Shown here: positions 1 through 8,891 of the stretch, piece by piece
How the letters are laid out: every line of letters starts with the position of its first letter
How positions within the stretch are numbered: position 1 is the first letter of the stretch
Assembly (NCBI RefSeq): GCF_014192375.1
Contig: NZ_JACHXV010000001.1
Location: forward strand, 124,001-188,000
Length of the DNA: 64,000 nucleotides
DNA from: Endobacter medicaginis
Lineage (GTDB): Bacteria; Pseudomonadota; Alphaproteobacteria; Acetobacterales; Acetobacteraceae
Reading direction: 5' to 3'
Program-made: the position numbers and the translations under genes
The notes under the pieces: model-generated
The model's database searches: none
What the model was told of the DNA's origin: nothing
The model's input: only the letters and a program-made list of their open reading frames with translations

Positions 1-344
1 AGGCCCTTCCAGGCGAACACCGGGATGCCGGCGGCGGCGATCGCGGATGCGGCATGGTCCTGGGTCGAGAAGATGTTGCACGACGACCAGCGCACCGTCG
101 CACCAAGCGCCACCAGCGTCTCGATCAGCACCGCGGTCTGGATGGTCATGTGCAGACAGCCGGCGATGCGTGCGCCCTTGAGCGGCTGGCTGTCGCCATA
201 CTCGGCCCGCAGCGCCATCAGCCCGGGCATCTCGTCCTCGGCGATCGAGATCTCCTTGCGGCCCCATTCGGCGAGCGCGAGGTCGCGCACCTTGAAATCG
301 CCGTCGGCGGCGGTGTCGTGCTTGATCGGGGTCTGGACGTTCAT
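1..344 (-). CDS. ahcY: Adenosylhomocysteinase, N-terminal part (cut by window edge)
   Basis: Translating the minus strand from the ATG at 342-344 gives an N-terminus typical of S-adenosylhomocysteine hydrolase. It contains WGRKEI, then GLMALR, then [11 protein letters not shown] and [15 protein letters not shown], followed by [14 protein letters not shown]. These segments form the substrate-binding part of the family, which hydrolyses SAH to adenosine and homocysteine in the cytosolic methyl cycle. The reading frame is open to the window edge, so about 115 residues of the usual 430-470 are visible. GGAG lies about 9 bases before the ATG. ku ends 116 bases upstream on the same strand; no riboswitch was recognised in that gap. 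Confidence 0.93.
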   Translation of the reverse strand, partial: MNVQTPIKHDTAADGDFKVRDLALAEWGRKEISIAEDEMPGLMALRAEYGDSQPLKGARIAGCLHMTIQTAVLIETLVALGATVRWSSCNIFSTQDHAASAIAAAGIPVFAWKG

Positions 345-460
345 TCGGAATCGCTCCGTAGGTGGGCGCGGGGAGGGGCGGTCATCGTGACGGTACGCAC
401 GGCCGCGATCGGCCTGCTATACCGGCTGCACCGCATCAGGGCCAGTGCGGGGGCGGGACG

Positions 461-1309
461 TCATCCAGCCTTGCGTGCCGGTTTGGCGCGTGCCTTGCGC
501 TTCTTCGCCGGTTTGTCCTCGCCGAGGCTGCGCCGGAGTGCGGCCATCAGGTCGACGACATTGTCATCCTCTTCGATGGCGGCGGGTGCCGTGACCTCCG
601 CCCCTTCGGCTTTCGCCGCGATGATCTCGCGCAGCCGGGTCTGATAGCGGTCCTCGGTATCGTCCGGCTCGAAGCGGCCGCTCTGGCGCTCGACGAGCTG
701 GGTGGCGAGCTTGACCATCTCGGCTTCCGCCTTGTGCCGGCCGAGCCCGTCGAACAACGCCGCCGGATCGGCCACCTCGCGCGCATCGTGCAAAGTATAA
801 AGTACCATCCCCTCGCCGAGCCGCATCACCGCCACCGCCCGCTCGCGCCGTGCGATCACCAGCCGCGACAAAGCCGCCATCTCCGCCTTGCCGATCGCGT
901 CGCGCAGCACGACGAACACATCGTCGGCGGCATCGCGCCCCGAGCCATCCGGGGCGAGGTAATAGGCGGTGTCGAACCAGATCGGGTCGATGCTGCCGGT
1001 GGGCACGAACTTGTCGATCTTCAGCACCGACGAGGTCTCGATCCGCGCCGCCTCGAAATCCTCGTCGTCGAGCAGCACGTAGCGGTCCCGCCCGATCTCG
1101 TAGCCCCGCTGCAGATCGCGCCGCTCCAGCTCGTCGTCGGTCTGTGCGTCGAGCGTCACGTTTCGCACCCGGTTGCCGGTCGCCGGATTGATGAAATGGA
1201 AATGCAGCCCCTCCGAGGCCTGTCGCGATGGATGCAGCGCGATCGGGCACGACACCAGGGCGAGCCGCAACTGCCCGCGCCAGATCGCCCGTGTCGGACC
1301 GCGGCTCAT
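461..1309 (-). CDS. ku: Ku protein, bacterial NHEJ end-binding factor
   Basis: This 282-residue protein begins MSRGPTRAIWRGQLRLALVS and continues through the Ku beta-barrel/bridge region, including QLVERQSGRFEPDDTEDRYQTRLRE-like sequence near residues 205-230. That region is typical of bacterial Ku, which binds DNA ends as a homodimer and recruits LigD for non-homologous end joining. The length is normal (about 260-290). The last residues are a Lys/Ala/Arg-rich tail of the kind that contacts DNA. Its start overlaps the ligD stop by an ATGA, so the two are translationally coupled. Function is assigned from sequence resemblance and the ligD neighbour together. Confidence 0.96.
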   Translation of the reverse strand: MSRGPTRAIWRGQLRLALVSCPIALHPSRQASEGLHFHFINPATGNRVRNVTLDAQTDDELERRDLQRGYEIGRDRYVLLDDEDFEAARIETSSVLKIDKFVPTGSIDPIWFDTAYYLAPDGSGRDAADDVFVVLRDAIGKAEMAALSRLVIARRERAVAVMRLGEGMVLYTLHDAREVADPAALFDGLGRHKAEAEMVKLATQLVERQSGRFEPDDTEDRYQTRLREIIAAKAEGAEVTAPAAIEEDDNVVDLMAALRRSLGEDKPAKKRKARAKPARKAG

Positions 1310-3795
1310 CGGCGGTCCCGCTTGACCGGCAAAGGCCGCGCCGCATCGGCGAAGCCCGCCCAGGGGTCGATCCAGGACTTGCGCAGCACCCGGCCCGGCA
1401 CCGTCTCGAGGGTATAGGTCGATGGATCCAGACGTGCGGTGACGGAACGCCAGGCCAGCGGCATCGCCACGCAGGCCCCGTCCCGTGCCCGTGGCGAGAA
1501 ACTGGCGATCGCCGTGCTGCCGAGCCCGTTGCGCAGCCAGTCGATCAGGATGCGCCCGCGTCGGATGTCCTTGCGGGTCGCGGCGACGAAACGGTCCGGG
1601 AACTCCTTTGCCAACGCTTCTGCGAAGGCCCGCGACCAGGCGCGCGCCGCATCCCAGCCCGCTTCCGGGCGCAGCGGCACCACCACATGCAGCCCCTTGC
1701 CGCCCGAACTGCGGCAGAATGCCGCCAGCCCCGCCTGTTCCAGTCGCTCACGGAGCAGCCGCGCCGCCTCGGCGATCGCGGCCATCGCGACCCCCTCGCC
1801 GGGATCGAGATCGAACACCAGCCGGTCGGGATGACCCGGATCGTCGAGCGTCGAGCCCCAGCTGTGCAGCTCGATCGCCGCGATCTGCGCACAGCCGATC
1901 AGCCCCGCCACCCCCTCGATCGCCAGATACGGCGCATCGTCGAACGCCCCCTCGACGATCGTGTCCGGCTGTCCGCGCCCGGCATGTTTCTGGAAGAAAT
2001 GCTCCCCGCTGATTCCGTCGGGACAGCGCAGCAGGGCGAGCGGCCGCCCGGCAATCCCGGGCAGCGCGACCGCCGCCATCGTCTCCCAGTAGCGCGCCAG
2101 CGCCCCCTTGCTGATCCCGGGCCAGAGCTCGCGATCCGGGTGAGTGAGGCGCTGTCCGGCGATCTCCATGGTCGACGCCTTGCGTGGAGAGGGGCGAGCC
2201 GCCTGCACGATCCGTGTCTTGCGCTCGACGAGCTTGCGCGTCGCCAGTCCATCGGGCGGGTCGCGCACCACCTCGTCAGCCGGCTTGTCCTCGCGCAGGC
2301 CGAGGAACGCCGCCTGCCGGACCTGCCCGCCTCCCGTCCAGCCGGCATGGCGGATTTCCACCACCAATTCAGGCCGGACCCAGTGCAGCCCCTTCGGTGG
2401 CGGCTCGCTCACCAGCAGCCCGGTCGGCGGCCCTGCGGCGAGCCCGTCCAGTCGCGTGCGCAGTGCGTCCAGCAGGCGCGCGTCGAACCCGGTGCCGACC
2501 CCGCCGGCGCCGTGCCAGCGTCCGTCCGCGTCGCGATAGCCCAGATACAGCGCGCCGAACCCCCCGCGTGTGCCCTTCGGGTCGGTCCAGCCCAACACAG
2601 CGAACTCTTCGCGGTCGTGGCACTTCACCTTCACCCAGTCCGCGCCGCGCCCGGCCCGGTAGGGCGCGTCGAGCCGCTTGCACACGATCCCTTCCAGCCC
2701 CATCGCGCAGGCCTTGTCGCGCACCCGTGCCGCTTCGGAGGTCAGATGGTCGCCGGCGACGATCGGGGGTGCGACGCCGTCGAGCAGTCCGGCGAGCGCC
2801 TTCTGCCGTGCCGACAGCGCCTCGCCGCGCAGATCGACGCCGTCGAGGAACAGCAGGTCGAACGCCACATAGCGCAGCCGCTCCGGGCGCCGGTCGGAGA
2901 GCGCCGCCTGGAGTTTCGCAAAGCTGGTGCGCCCCTTCGGATCGAACGCCACCAGCTCGCCGTCGAGCAGCAGGGTCTCCGCCGGCAGGGCGGCGATCGC
3001 CTCCGCCAGCGGGGCGAGCCGCCCCGTCCAGTCCAGCCCGTTGCGGGTGATCAGCCGGATATCGGCCCCGTCGCGACGGGCCAGCAGACGGTAGCCGTCG
3101 TATTTGATCTCCGACACCCATCCCGGCCCCGATGGTGCACTCGCCACCAGTTTCGCAAGCTGCGGCGCCTGGTCCTCCGGGGGCGTGGTGCGGGTCTTCG
3201 CGACGCGCCTGCCGCGGCGCGACCCGCCGGCCGGCCGCCGCACCGGGGCCAGTGCCTGGTCTTCCAGCACCGCCGCCCCCGCGCCCTGCCGGGCATCGTC
3301 GTCCTGCTCCTTGATCAGCAGCCAGTTATCGGCATTCGCCCTGTCGCCCTTTGCCTTGCGCGGCTTCATCCGCACCAGCACGAACCCGCCATGCAGCCGT
3401 TCGCCGTCGAGGGCGAATTTCAGCTCGCCCTTCGCCAGCGCCGCCGCCGGATCGGCGCCCTGGAGCGGCCGCCAGGTGCCGCGATCCCAGATCTCGACCG
3501 TGCCTGCGCCGTAATTTCCTTTCGGAATCTCGCCCTCGAAGGCGGCATAGTCGACAGGATGGTCCTCGACATGCACGGCGAGCCGCTTGTCGGCCGGATC
3601 CATCGAGGGGCCCTTCGGTACCGCCCACGACCACAGCGTGCCGCCGTGCTCGAGCCGGAAATCCCAGTGCAGCCGGCGCGCGGCGTGCTTCTGCACCACG
3701 AACAGGCTCCTCGCACCGTCGCGTGCCGCCGCCGTGCCGCCGGGGGGTTCCGGCGTGCGGTCGAAATCCCGTTTCTCGGCATAGGCCTTGCCCAT
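1306..3795 (-). CDS. ligD: Multifunctional DNA ligase D (PE-ligase-polymerase)
   Basis: 829 residues, with domains in the order 3'-phosphoesterase, ATP-dependent ligase, primase-type polymerase. The phosphoesterase domain (about residues 30-155) shows RLHWDFRLEHGG and HPVDYAAFEGEIPKGNYG. The ligase domain (about 205-510) has the adenylation motif EIKYDGYR with the nucleophile Lys at about 231, and later EGIVCKR and WVKVKC. The polymerase domain (about 540-829) has LTHPDRELWP and the catalytic FDLDPGEG near 660. All key residues seem present. The enzyme trims, fills and seals Ku-bound ends. It is first in a ligD-ku pair (4-base overlap) and diverges from the glycosidase gene at 3923. Confidence 0.97.
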   Translation of the reverse strand: MGKAYAEKRDFDRTPEPPGGTAAARDGARSLFVVQKHAARRLHWDFRLEHGGTLWSWAVPKGPSMDPADKRLAVHVEDHPVDYAAFEGEIPKGNYGAGTVEIWDRGTWRPLQGADPAAALAKGELKFALDGERLHGGFVLVRMKPRKAKGDRANADNWLLIKEQDDDARQGAGAAVLEDQALAPVRRPAGGSRRGRRVAKTRTTPPEDQAPQLAKLVASAPSGPGWVSEIKYDGYRLLARRDGADIRLITRNGLDWTGRLAPLAEAIAALPAETLLLDGELVAFDPKGRTSFAKLQAALSDRRPERLRYVAFDLLFLDGVDLRGEALSARQKALAGLLDGVAPPIVAGDHLTSEAARVRDKACAMGLEGIVCKRLDAPYRAGRGADWVKVKCHDREEFAVLGWTDPKGTRGGFGALYLGYRDADGRWHGAGGVGTGFDARLLDALRTRLDGLAAGPPTGLLVSEPPPKGLHWVRPELVVEIRHAGWTGGGQVRQAAFLGLREDKPADEVVRDPPDGLATRKLVERKTRIVQAARPSPRKASTMEIAGQRLTHPDRELWPGISKGALARYWETMAAVALPGIAGRPLALLRCPDGISGEHFFQKHAGRGQPDTIVEGAFDDAPYLAIEGVAGLIGCAQIAAIELHSWGSTLDDPGHPDRLVFDLDPGEGVAMAAIAEAARLLRERLEQAGLAAFCRSSGGKGLHVVVPLRPEAGWDAARAWSRAFAEALAKEFPDRFVAATRKDIRRGRILIDWLRNGLGSTAIASFSPRARDGACVAMPLAWRSVTARLDPSTYTLETVPGRVLRKSWIDPWAGFADAARPLPVKRDRR

Positions 3796-3922
3796 GGGGG
3801 CACAACTCGCACCCGGTGGCGCGGTTCCACCTGCGTATCGGCACGTTTTGGGGGGTTTATCTCGCGCTCGCCCGGACTAACATCCCGCACTGCAACAGAT
3901 CGTGCCGCAGGTCAGCTCCGTT

Positions 3923-6187
3923 ATGGACACTCCTCCCTCCTCCGACGCCTCAACGTCGCTCGCCGAGGCCGAAGGCGCGGTCGTGAACGTCCCGCTTGCG
4001 CCGAAACTGTCGCCCGGCAAGCCGGACGACCCGCTCAACGACCTCTATCCGGTCAGTGCGGCCGATCTCGGGGAGCGCGCGCTGCATCCCATGAAGAGCG
4101 GCGACACGTTCGGCGTGTTCGACCAGGCCGGCAACGTGCTGCAGGGCCCCGACATCGCCGACGGGCTCTATCATCGCGATACGCGCTATCTCTCGGCGCT
4201 CAACCTCGCCGTGTGCGGCGCGCGTCCGATCCTGCTCAGCGGCTCGGTGCGCGAGGACAACGCGATGCTGACCTGCGACTTCACCAATCCCGACCTGACG
4301 AGCGACGACGGCTCCACCGTCGCTCACGACCTGCTGCATCTGCGCCGCAACCGCTTCCTGTGGCACGACACCTGCTTCGACCGGCTGCTGGTGCGCAATT
4401 TCGACGTCCGCCATCACGAGATCACCATCACCATCGTGTTCGCCGCCGATTTCGCCGACCTGTTCGAGGCGCGCGGCACGAAGCGCGCCCGGCACGGCAC
4501 CCACAATCCGCCGGTGGTCGGCACCGATCAGGTCGAGCTTTCCTATACCGGGCTCGATGACCTCACCCGCACCACCCGCATCCGCTTCCACCCCGCGCCC
4601 ACACGGCTGGATGCGAAATCCGCCACCTTCCGCCTCAGCCTGGCCCAGGGCGAGCGCGCGCTGATCTACACCGAGATCGCGTGTAATCCCGAGGGTCGAC
4701 CCGCCCACGCACCGGACGACGCGTTCCTGTTCTCGATGGTCGAGATGCGCCGCGACCTGCGCATCTCCTCGGCCCGTGCGGCCGCGATTGCCACCACCAA
4801 CGAGATCTTCAACGAGGCGATCCGTCGCTGCGTATGCGACATCTACATGCTGGTCACCAACAAGCCGACCGGTCCGTTCCCCTATGCCGGCGTGCCCTGG
4901 TACTCGACCGCCTTCGGCCGCGACGCGATCATCACCGCGCTGCTGATGCTGTGGATGGACCCTTCGGTCGCCCGCGGCGTGCTCACCTATCTCGCCGCCA
5001 ACCAGGCCGATCGCGAGGACCCGATCGCCGATGCCGAGCCCGGCAAGATCCTGCACGAGGTCCGTCATGGCGAGATGGCCGAGCTCGGCGAGGTGCCGTT
5101 CCGCCGCTATTACGGAAGTGTCGATTCCACACCGCTGTTCGTGATGCTGGCCGGTGAATATCTCAACCGCACCGGCGACGTCGCCACCATTGCCGGGCTG
5201 TGGCCCAATATCGAGCGCGCATTGAGCTGGATCGACAAATACGGCGATCGTGACGGCGACGGCTTCGTCGAATACGGCCGACGCAACGACAACGGCCTCG
5301 TCAACCAGGGCTGGAAGGACAGTTTCGACTCCATCTTCCACGCCGATGGCACGCTGGCCGAGGGTCCGATCGCGCTTGTCGAGGTGCAGGGCTATGTCTA
5401 CGCCGCCAAGCGCGCCGGCGCGCAGATCGGTCGTCGTCTCGGTCACGCCACCTTCGCCGAACGCCTCGACGCCGAGGCCGAGACGCTGAAGCACGCCTTC
5501 AACGCCGCCTTCTGGATTGACGAGATCGGTACCTACGCCATCGCGCTCGACGGCAAGAAGCGTCCGTGCAAGGTGCGCTCGTCCAATGCCGGCCACACGC
5601 TCGCTACCGGCATCGCCACCCAGGCGCGTGGCGAGATGGTCGCGCATCAGTTGCTCGGCCTGTCGTTCTTCTCCGGCTGGGGCGTGCGCACGATCGCCAT
5701 GGGGGAGGCGCGCTACAATCCGATGTCGTATCACAACGGCTCGGTCTGGCCGCACGACAACGCGCTGATCGCGCAGGGGCTCGCCCGCTACGGCTTCAAG
5801 GACGAGGCGGCGAAGCTGTTCGGTGGCCTGTTCGCCGGCGCGCTGAGCTTCAACCATCGCCGCCTGCCGGAGCTGTTCTGCGGTTTCGCCCGCCAGCGCG
5901 GCGAGAACCCGGTGCGCTACCCGGTGGCCTGCGAGCCGCAGGCCTGGGCGGCGGCCACCATCCCGGCCCTGATCCAGGCGACCCTCGGCCTGCGCTTCGA
6001 GCCGTCGACCACCACGGTGCATTTCGACCGCCCCAGCCTGCCCGACTTCCTCGACGAGATGACGCTCTACAATCTGCGCATCGACGATGAGTCGAAGATC
6101 AGCGTGGTGGTGCGGCGCATCGCCGGCGAGGTCGCGATCAGCGTGCTGGAGCGCACCGGTCCCATCAAGCTGCGGATTTCCGCGTGA
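3923..6187 (+). CDS. Amylo-alpha-1,6-glucosidase / glycogen-debranching-type protein
   Basis: The protein resembles bacterial GDE_N_bis plus MGH1-like (alpha/alpha)6-barrel proteins annotated as amylo-alpha-1,6-glucosidases. After a low-complexity N-terminus, the N-terminal beta domain starts near HPMKSGDTFGVFDQAGN, followed by DGLYHRDTRYLSAL. The C-terminal barrel has PFPYAGVPWYSTAFGRDAI and later VNQGWKDSFDSIFH. The substrate is probably an alpha-glucan or oligosaccharide, but this is not proven. No signal peptide is visible, so it is likely cytosolic. I chose the ATG at 3923 (754 residues); an in-frame GTG at 3902 would add seven residues, and neither has a strong ribosome site. It stands alone, divergent from ligD. 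Confidence 0.85.
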   Translation: MDTPPSSDASTSLAEAEGAVVNVPLAPKLSPGKPDDPLNDLYPVSAADLGERALHPMKSGDTFGVFDQAGNVLQGPDIADGLYHRDTRYLSALNLAVCGARPILLSGSVREDNAMLTCDFTNPDLTSDDGSTVAHDLLHLRRNRFLWHDTCFDRLLVRNFDVRHHEITITIVFAADFADLFEARGTKRARHGTHNPPVVGTDQVELSYTGLDDLTRTTRIRFHPAPTRLDAKSATFRLSLAQGERALIYTEIACNPEGRPAHAPDDAFLFSMVEMRRDLRISSARAAAIATTNEIFNEAIRRCVCDIYMLVTNKPTGPFPYAGVPWYSTAFGRDAIITALLMLWMDPSVARGVLTYLAANQADREDPIADAEPGKILHEVRHGEMAELGEVPFRRYYGSVDSTPLFVMLAGEYLNRTGDVATIAGLWPNIERALSWIDKYGDRDGDGFVEYGRRNDNGLVNQGWKDSFDSIFHADGTLAEGPIALVEVQGYVYAAKRAGAQIGRRLGHATFAERLDAEAETLKHAFNAAFWIDEIGTYAIALDGKKRPCKVRSSNAGHTLATGIATQARGEMVAHQLLGLSFFSGWGVRTIAMGEARYNPMSYHNGSVWPHDNALIAQGLARYGFKDEAAKLFGGLFAGALSFNHRRLPELFCGFARQRGENPVRYPVACEPQAWAAATIPALIQATLGLRFEPSTTTVHFDRPSLPDFLDEMTLYNLRIDDESKISVVVRRIAGEVAISVLERTGPIKLRISA

Positions 6188-6287
6188 CAGATCGGTCCTG
6201 GCGGCCATCCGATGGCGATCGCCTGCGCGGCGCCTCTGACTCGCCAGCACCGGTCTTGGTTCTTTCACGCCCGCGAGAGGATGCTCG

Positions 6288-6797
6288 ATGACCGACCCCG
6301 TGCCTGCCACCTCGTTGCCGCCGATGGAGCGGATGGTGGAGATGATGTTCGATGCCGCGCGGCAGGGGCGCGAGGACGTGATCGACGCGCTGCTGCGCGC
6401 CGGCGTCGATATCGAGGTGCTCGACAGCCGCGGCTTCAGCCCGCTGATCATCGCCAGCTACAATGACCAGCCAGGTGCGACGCGGCTTCTGCTCGATCGC
6501 GGCGCGTGTCCGGACGGACCTGCGGAATTCGCCGGCAACACCGCGCTGATGGGCGTTGCCTTCAAGGGCTATCTGCCGATCGCCGAACTGCTGATCGCGC
6601 GTGGCGCCGACGTCAACCATCGCAACGGTGCCGGCCAGACCGCGCTGATGACCGCCGCCATGTTCGGCCGCGACGACATCATCGAGCTGTTCCTCGCCCA
6701 TGGCGGCGACCCCTCGATCGCCGACCACGCCGGCAATACTGCCAAATCCCTCGCCGCCATGCAGAACAATGTCGAACTCGTCGAACGCTTCGGCTGA
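6288..6797 (+). CDS. Ankyrin repeat protein
   Basis: 169 residues containing about four ankyrin repeats. Consensus-like pieces are DVIDALLRAGVDIEVLDSRG, FSPLIIASYNDQPG, GNTALMGVAFKGYLPIAELL, ARGADVNHRNGAGQTALMTA and GDPSIADHAGNTAKSLA. There is no signal peptide or catalytic motif, so it is probably a small cytosolic protein-binding module; its partner cannot be read from sequence. Its end overlaps the start of the DUF1810 gene by 29 bases, which suggests coupled translation. Confidence 0.88.
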   Translation: MTDPVPATSLPPMERMVEMMFDAARQGREDVIDALLRAGVDIEVLDSRGFSPLIIASYNDQPGATRLLLDRGACPDGPAEFAGNTALMGVAFKGYLPIAELLIARGADVNHRNGAGQTALMTAAMFGRDDIIELFLAHGGDPSIADHAGNTAKSLAAMQNNVELVERFG

Positions 6798-7182
6798 CGA
6801 CCCCTTCGGCCTCGTCCGCTTCGTCGCCGCCCAGTCCGGAGGTGTCCACGAGCAGGCCATGCGCGAACTGCGCGGCGGTGCCAAGCACACGCACTGGATG
6901 TGGTTCATCTTCCCGCAGGCCGCCGGGCTGGGCCACAGCGAGATGTCGCGCCGCTATGCGCTCTCCGGCATCGAAGAGGCCCGCGCCTACCTTGCACACC
7001 CTGTGCTCGGTGCGCGCTATCGCGACGCGCTGCGGATCCTCGACGCCCTGCCGCCCCAGCCGGCCGAGCGCATCTTCGGCGGCATCGACGCGCTGAAGCT
7101 GCGTTCCTCGCTCGAGCTGTTCGCCGCCGCCGCTCCCGACGATACCATCATCACCGCCGCCCGCACACGCTGGGGCGGCTAG
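6769..7182 (+). CDS. DUF1810 family protein
   Basis: 137 residues from the ATG at 6769. The family signature is clear: FGLVRFVAAQ, then KHTHWMWFIFPQ, GLGHSEMSRRYAL, EARAYLAHPVLGARYRD and ADALKLRSSLELF-like sequence near the end. DUF1810 proteins are small, soluble and of unknown biochemical function (E. coli YbiA-unrelated). The start lies inside the ankyrin gene in another frame. The gene ends in a 4-base overlap with the convergent lolA-like gene. An upstream GTG/ATG would only extend it into the ankyrin frame with low-quality sequence. Confidence 0.85.
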   Translation: MSNSSNASADDPFGLVRFVAAQSGGVHEQAMRELRGGAKHTHWMWFIFPQAAGLGHSEMSRRYALSGIEEARAYLAHPVLGARYRDALRILDALPPQPAERIFGGIDALKLRSSLELFAAAAPDDTIITAARTRWGG

Positions 7183-7796
7183 CCTTTCTCGGGCGCCGGC
7201 TGGAACAGGCTGTCGGGGAACGTCCCGCCCGTCGCCACGTCCGACAGCCGTACCGCGGTGCTGCGCTGCTGCGCATCGATCACCGTCCAGCCGCGCAGGC
7301 TCACCGGATTATCGGTGAACACCAGCGTCAGCGAGCCGTCGCCGGGGCTCGCCGTGCGCACCACCGTCACGGTCAGGAACCCGTTCGCGTGACGGAAGCC
7401 CGTCACATGCACGTCGCCTGACAGCGTCAGATGATCGCGCAGCAGCAGTCCCAGCGGCGTCTTGTCGAGCGGGATATTGGTGGTCTGGTCGAGCTGGCGG
7501 TCCTGGAACACCACCTGGCCGTTCGCCGCCGTCAGCAGCAGTGGCGAGGGTGCATCATACTGAAACCGCATCCGCCCCGGCCGGTCCAGCCAGGCGGTGC
7601 CCTCCGAGGTGCGCCCGTCCGGCGCGGTCTGCTGGAAGCGGGCCTTGAGCGTATGGATACCGTTCAGCGTGTCCTGGATGCGGTCGATCCAGCCCTGATC
7701 GGCCGGCGTGAGGGCCGCGTCCTGGGCGAGGGCGGTGACGGGTGTGGCACAACCCAGGGCAAGCAGTCCGGCGAGGGCGAGAAGATGTCTGCGCAT
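7179..7796 (-). CDS. LolA-family outer-membrane lipoprotein carrier
   Basis: 205 residues with a signal peptide (cleavage probably after VTALA near residue 24). The mature part has the LolA fold signature: QDTLNGIHTLKARFQQTAPD, GTAWLDRPGRMRFQYDAP, LTAANGQVVFQDRQLDQTTN and PLGLLLRD. LolA shuttles lipoproteins across the periplasm from LolCDE to LolB. The C-terminus (LRGWTVIDAQQRSTAVRLSD) also fits. It follows mbfA on the same strand by 37 bases. The Cys in LALGC within the signal peptide is not a good lipobox, so a soluble periplasmic protein is expected. Confidence 0.88.
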   Translation of the reverse strand: MRRHLLALAGLLALGCATPVTALAQDAALTPADQGWIDRIQDTLNGIHTLKARFQQTAPDGRTSEGTAWLDRPGRMRFQYDAPSPLLLTAANGQVVFQDRQLDQTTNIPLDKTPLGLLLRDHLTLSGDVHVTGFRHANGFLTVTVVRTASPGDGSLTLVFTDNPVSLRGWTVIDAQQRSTAVRLSDVATGGTFPDSLFQPAPEKG

Positions 7797-7833
7797 CCGT
7801 CGACCATCGCACCCCCCGGCCGACTTGGCTATC

Positions 7834-8790
7834 TCACCCGCCGCCGATCAGGATTCCGGCCGCGAACACCAATGCGCCGCCGAGCCCGATCTGCACGGCG
7901 GCGGCGAGCGGCGGCGTCTGCATGAACCGCCAGCGGATCCAGCAGATCGCCGCCAGTTCGATCACCACCACCCCGATCGCCACCGCCGTCGCCGTCCGGA
8001 AATCATCGATCAGGAACGGCAGCGTATGCCCGATGCCGCCCAGCACCGTCATCAGCCCGCACACCAGCCCGCGCAGCAGCGGTGCTCCGCGCCCCGACAG
8101 CCGCCCGTCATCGGCCAGCGCCTCGGCAAATCCCATCGAGATCCCAGCCCCCAGCGACGCCGCCATCCCGACCAGGAAGGCCGCATGGCTGCTGTGGGTG
8201 GCGAACGCGGCCGCAAACACGGGTGCGAGCGTGGAGACCGACCCGTCCATCAGCCCGACCAGTCCGGGCTGGACGATCTGCAGCACGAAGCGCCGCCGCT
8301 GCTCGGCATCCTCGTCCTCGCGCCGTCCGTCGGCGAGATGCCGCCGCGTCAGCGCCCCGGCTGCCTGCTCGTGGCCGTCCTCCGCCATCGCCAGGTCGCC
8401 CAGCAGGCGGCGCACCGCCGTGTCGGTGCTGCGCGCCGCCGCCTCGCGATAGAACCGGGCGGCGTCCTGCTCCATCCGCTCGGCATGCGCGCGCACCGCA
8501 TCGAGTGTGAGTTTCGGCAGGCTCCACGTCGCCCGCTGCGGCCGCCAGCCGGCGATGTCCTGGCGACGCAGCAAGGGAATATGTGGCCCGAACCGCGCTC
8601 CATACAGGTCGATCAGCCGCCGGCGATGCTCATCCTCTTCCGCCGCCATGTCGGAGAAGATCGCCGCACTGTCGGGATAATCCGCCGCCAGCCGATGCGC
8701 GAACTCGGCATAGATGCGGCCGTCCTCCTCCTCGTTGGCGATCGCGAGGGCCAGGATCTCGTTTTCTGCAAGGTCGGTGAAGCGTCGCAT
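7834..8790 (-). CDS. mbfA: Membrane-bound ferritin / iron exporter MbfA
   Basis: The chosen ATG gives [20 protein letters not shown], the usual beginning of MbfA proteins. The N-terminal half (about residues 1-150) is a ferritin-like four-helix domain with iron ligands in [32 protein letters not shown] and MAEDGHEQA. The C-terminal half is a VIT1/CCC1 domain with about five membrane segments ([17 protein letters not shown] at its start). In Bradyrhizobium and Agrobacterium such proteins export iron under Irr control. An in-frame GTG at 8835 would add 15 residues but lacks a ribosome site. About 318 residues, a normal size. Confidence 0.88.
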   Translation of the reverse strand: MRRFTDLAENEILALAIANEEEDGRIYAEFAHRLAADYPDSAAIFSDMAAEEDEHRRRLIDLYGARFGPHIPLLRRQDIAGWRPQRATWSLPKLTLDAVRAHAERMEQDAARFYREAAARSTDTAVRRLLGDLAMAEDGHEQAAGALTRRHLADGRREDEDAEQRRRFVLQIVQPGLVGLMDGSVSTLAPVFAAAFATHSSHAAFLVGMAASLGAGISMGFAEALADDGRLSGRGAPLLRGLVCGLMTVLGGIGHTLPFLIDDFRTATAVAIGVVVIELAAICWIRWRFMQTPPLAAAVQIGLGGALVFAAGILIGGG

Positions 8791-8842
8791 CCGGTGAGTG
8801 TGGGCATCGCTGCCGGCAAAGACAATGTTCTTCACACGAGAT

Positions 8843-8858
8843 GATAACGCGTCTTATC
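8843..8858. promoter_or_regulatory. Inverted repeat upstream of mbfA, possible operator
   Basis: GATAA, six bases, then TTATC form a perfect 5-bp inverted repeat about 53-68 bases before the mbfA ATG. It does not match the Irr box (TTTAGAA-N3-TTCTAAA style), so its regulator is unknown. The position fits control of mbfA. This rests on symmetry and location only. Confidence 0.3.
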
Positions 8859-8891
8859 TTCAACCTTGCCGAGAGCAACAGCAACCTACCT

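Noticed and set aside
345-460. Possible SAH or SAM riboswitch before ahcY
   Set aside because: No conserved block of a known SAH, SAM-II or SAM/SAH riboswitch could be recognised in this 116-base gap.
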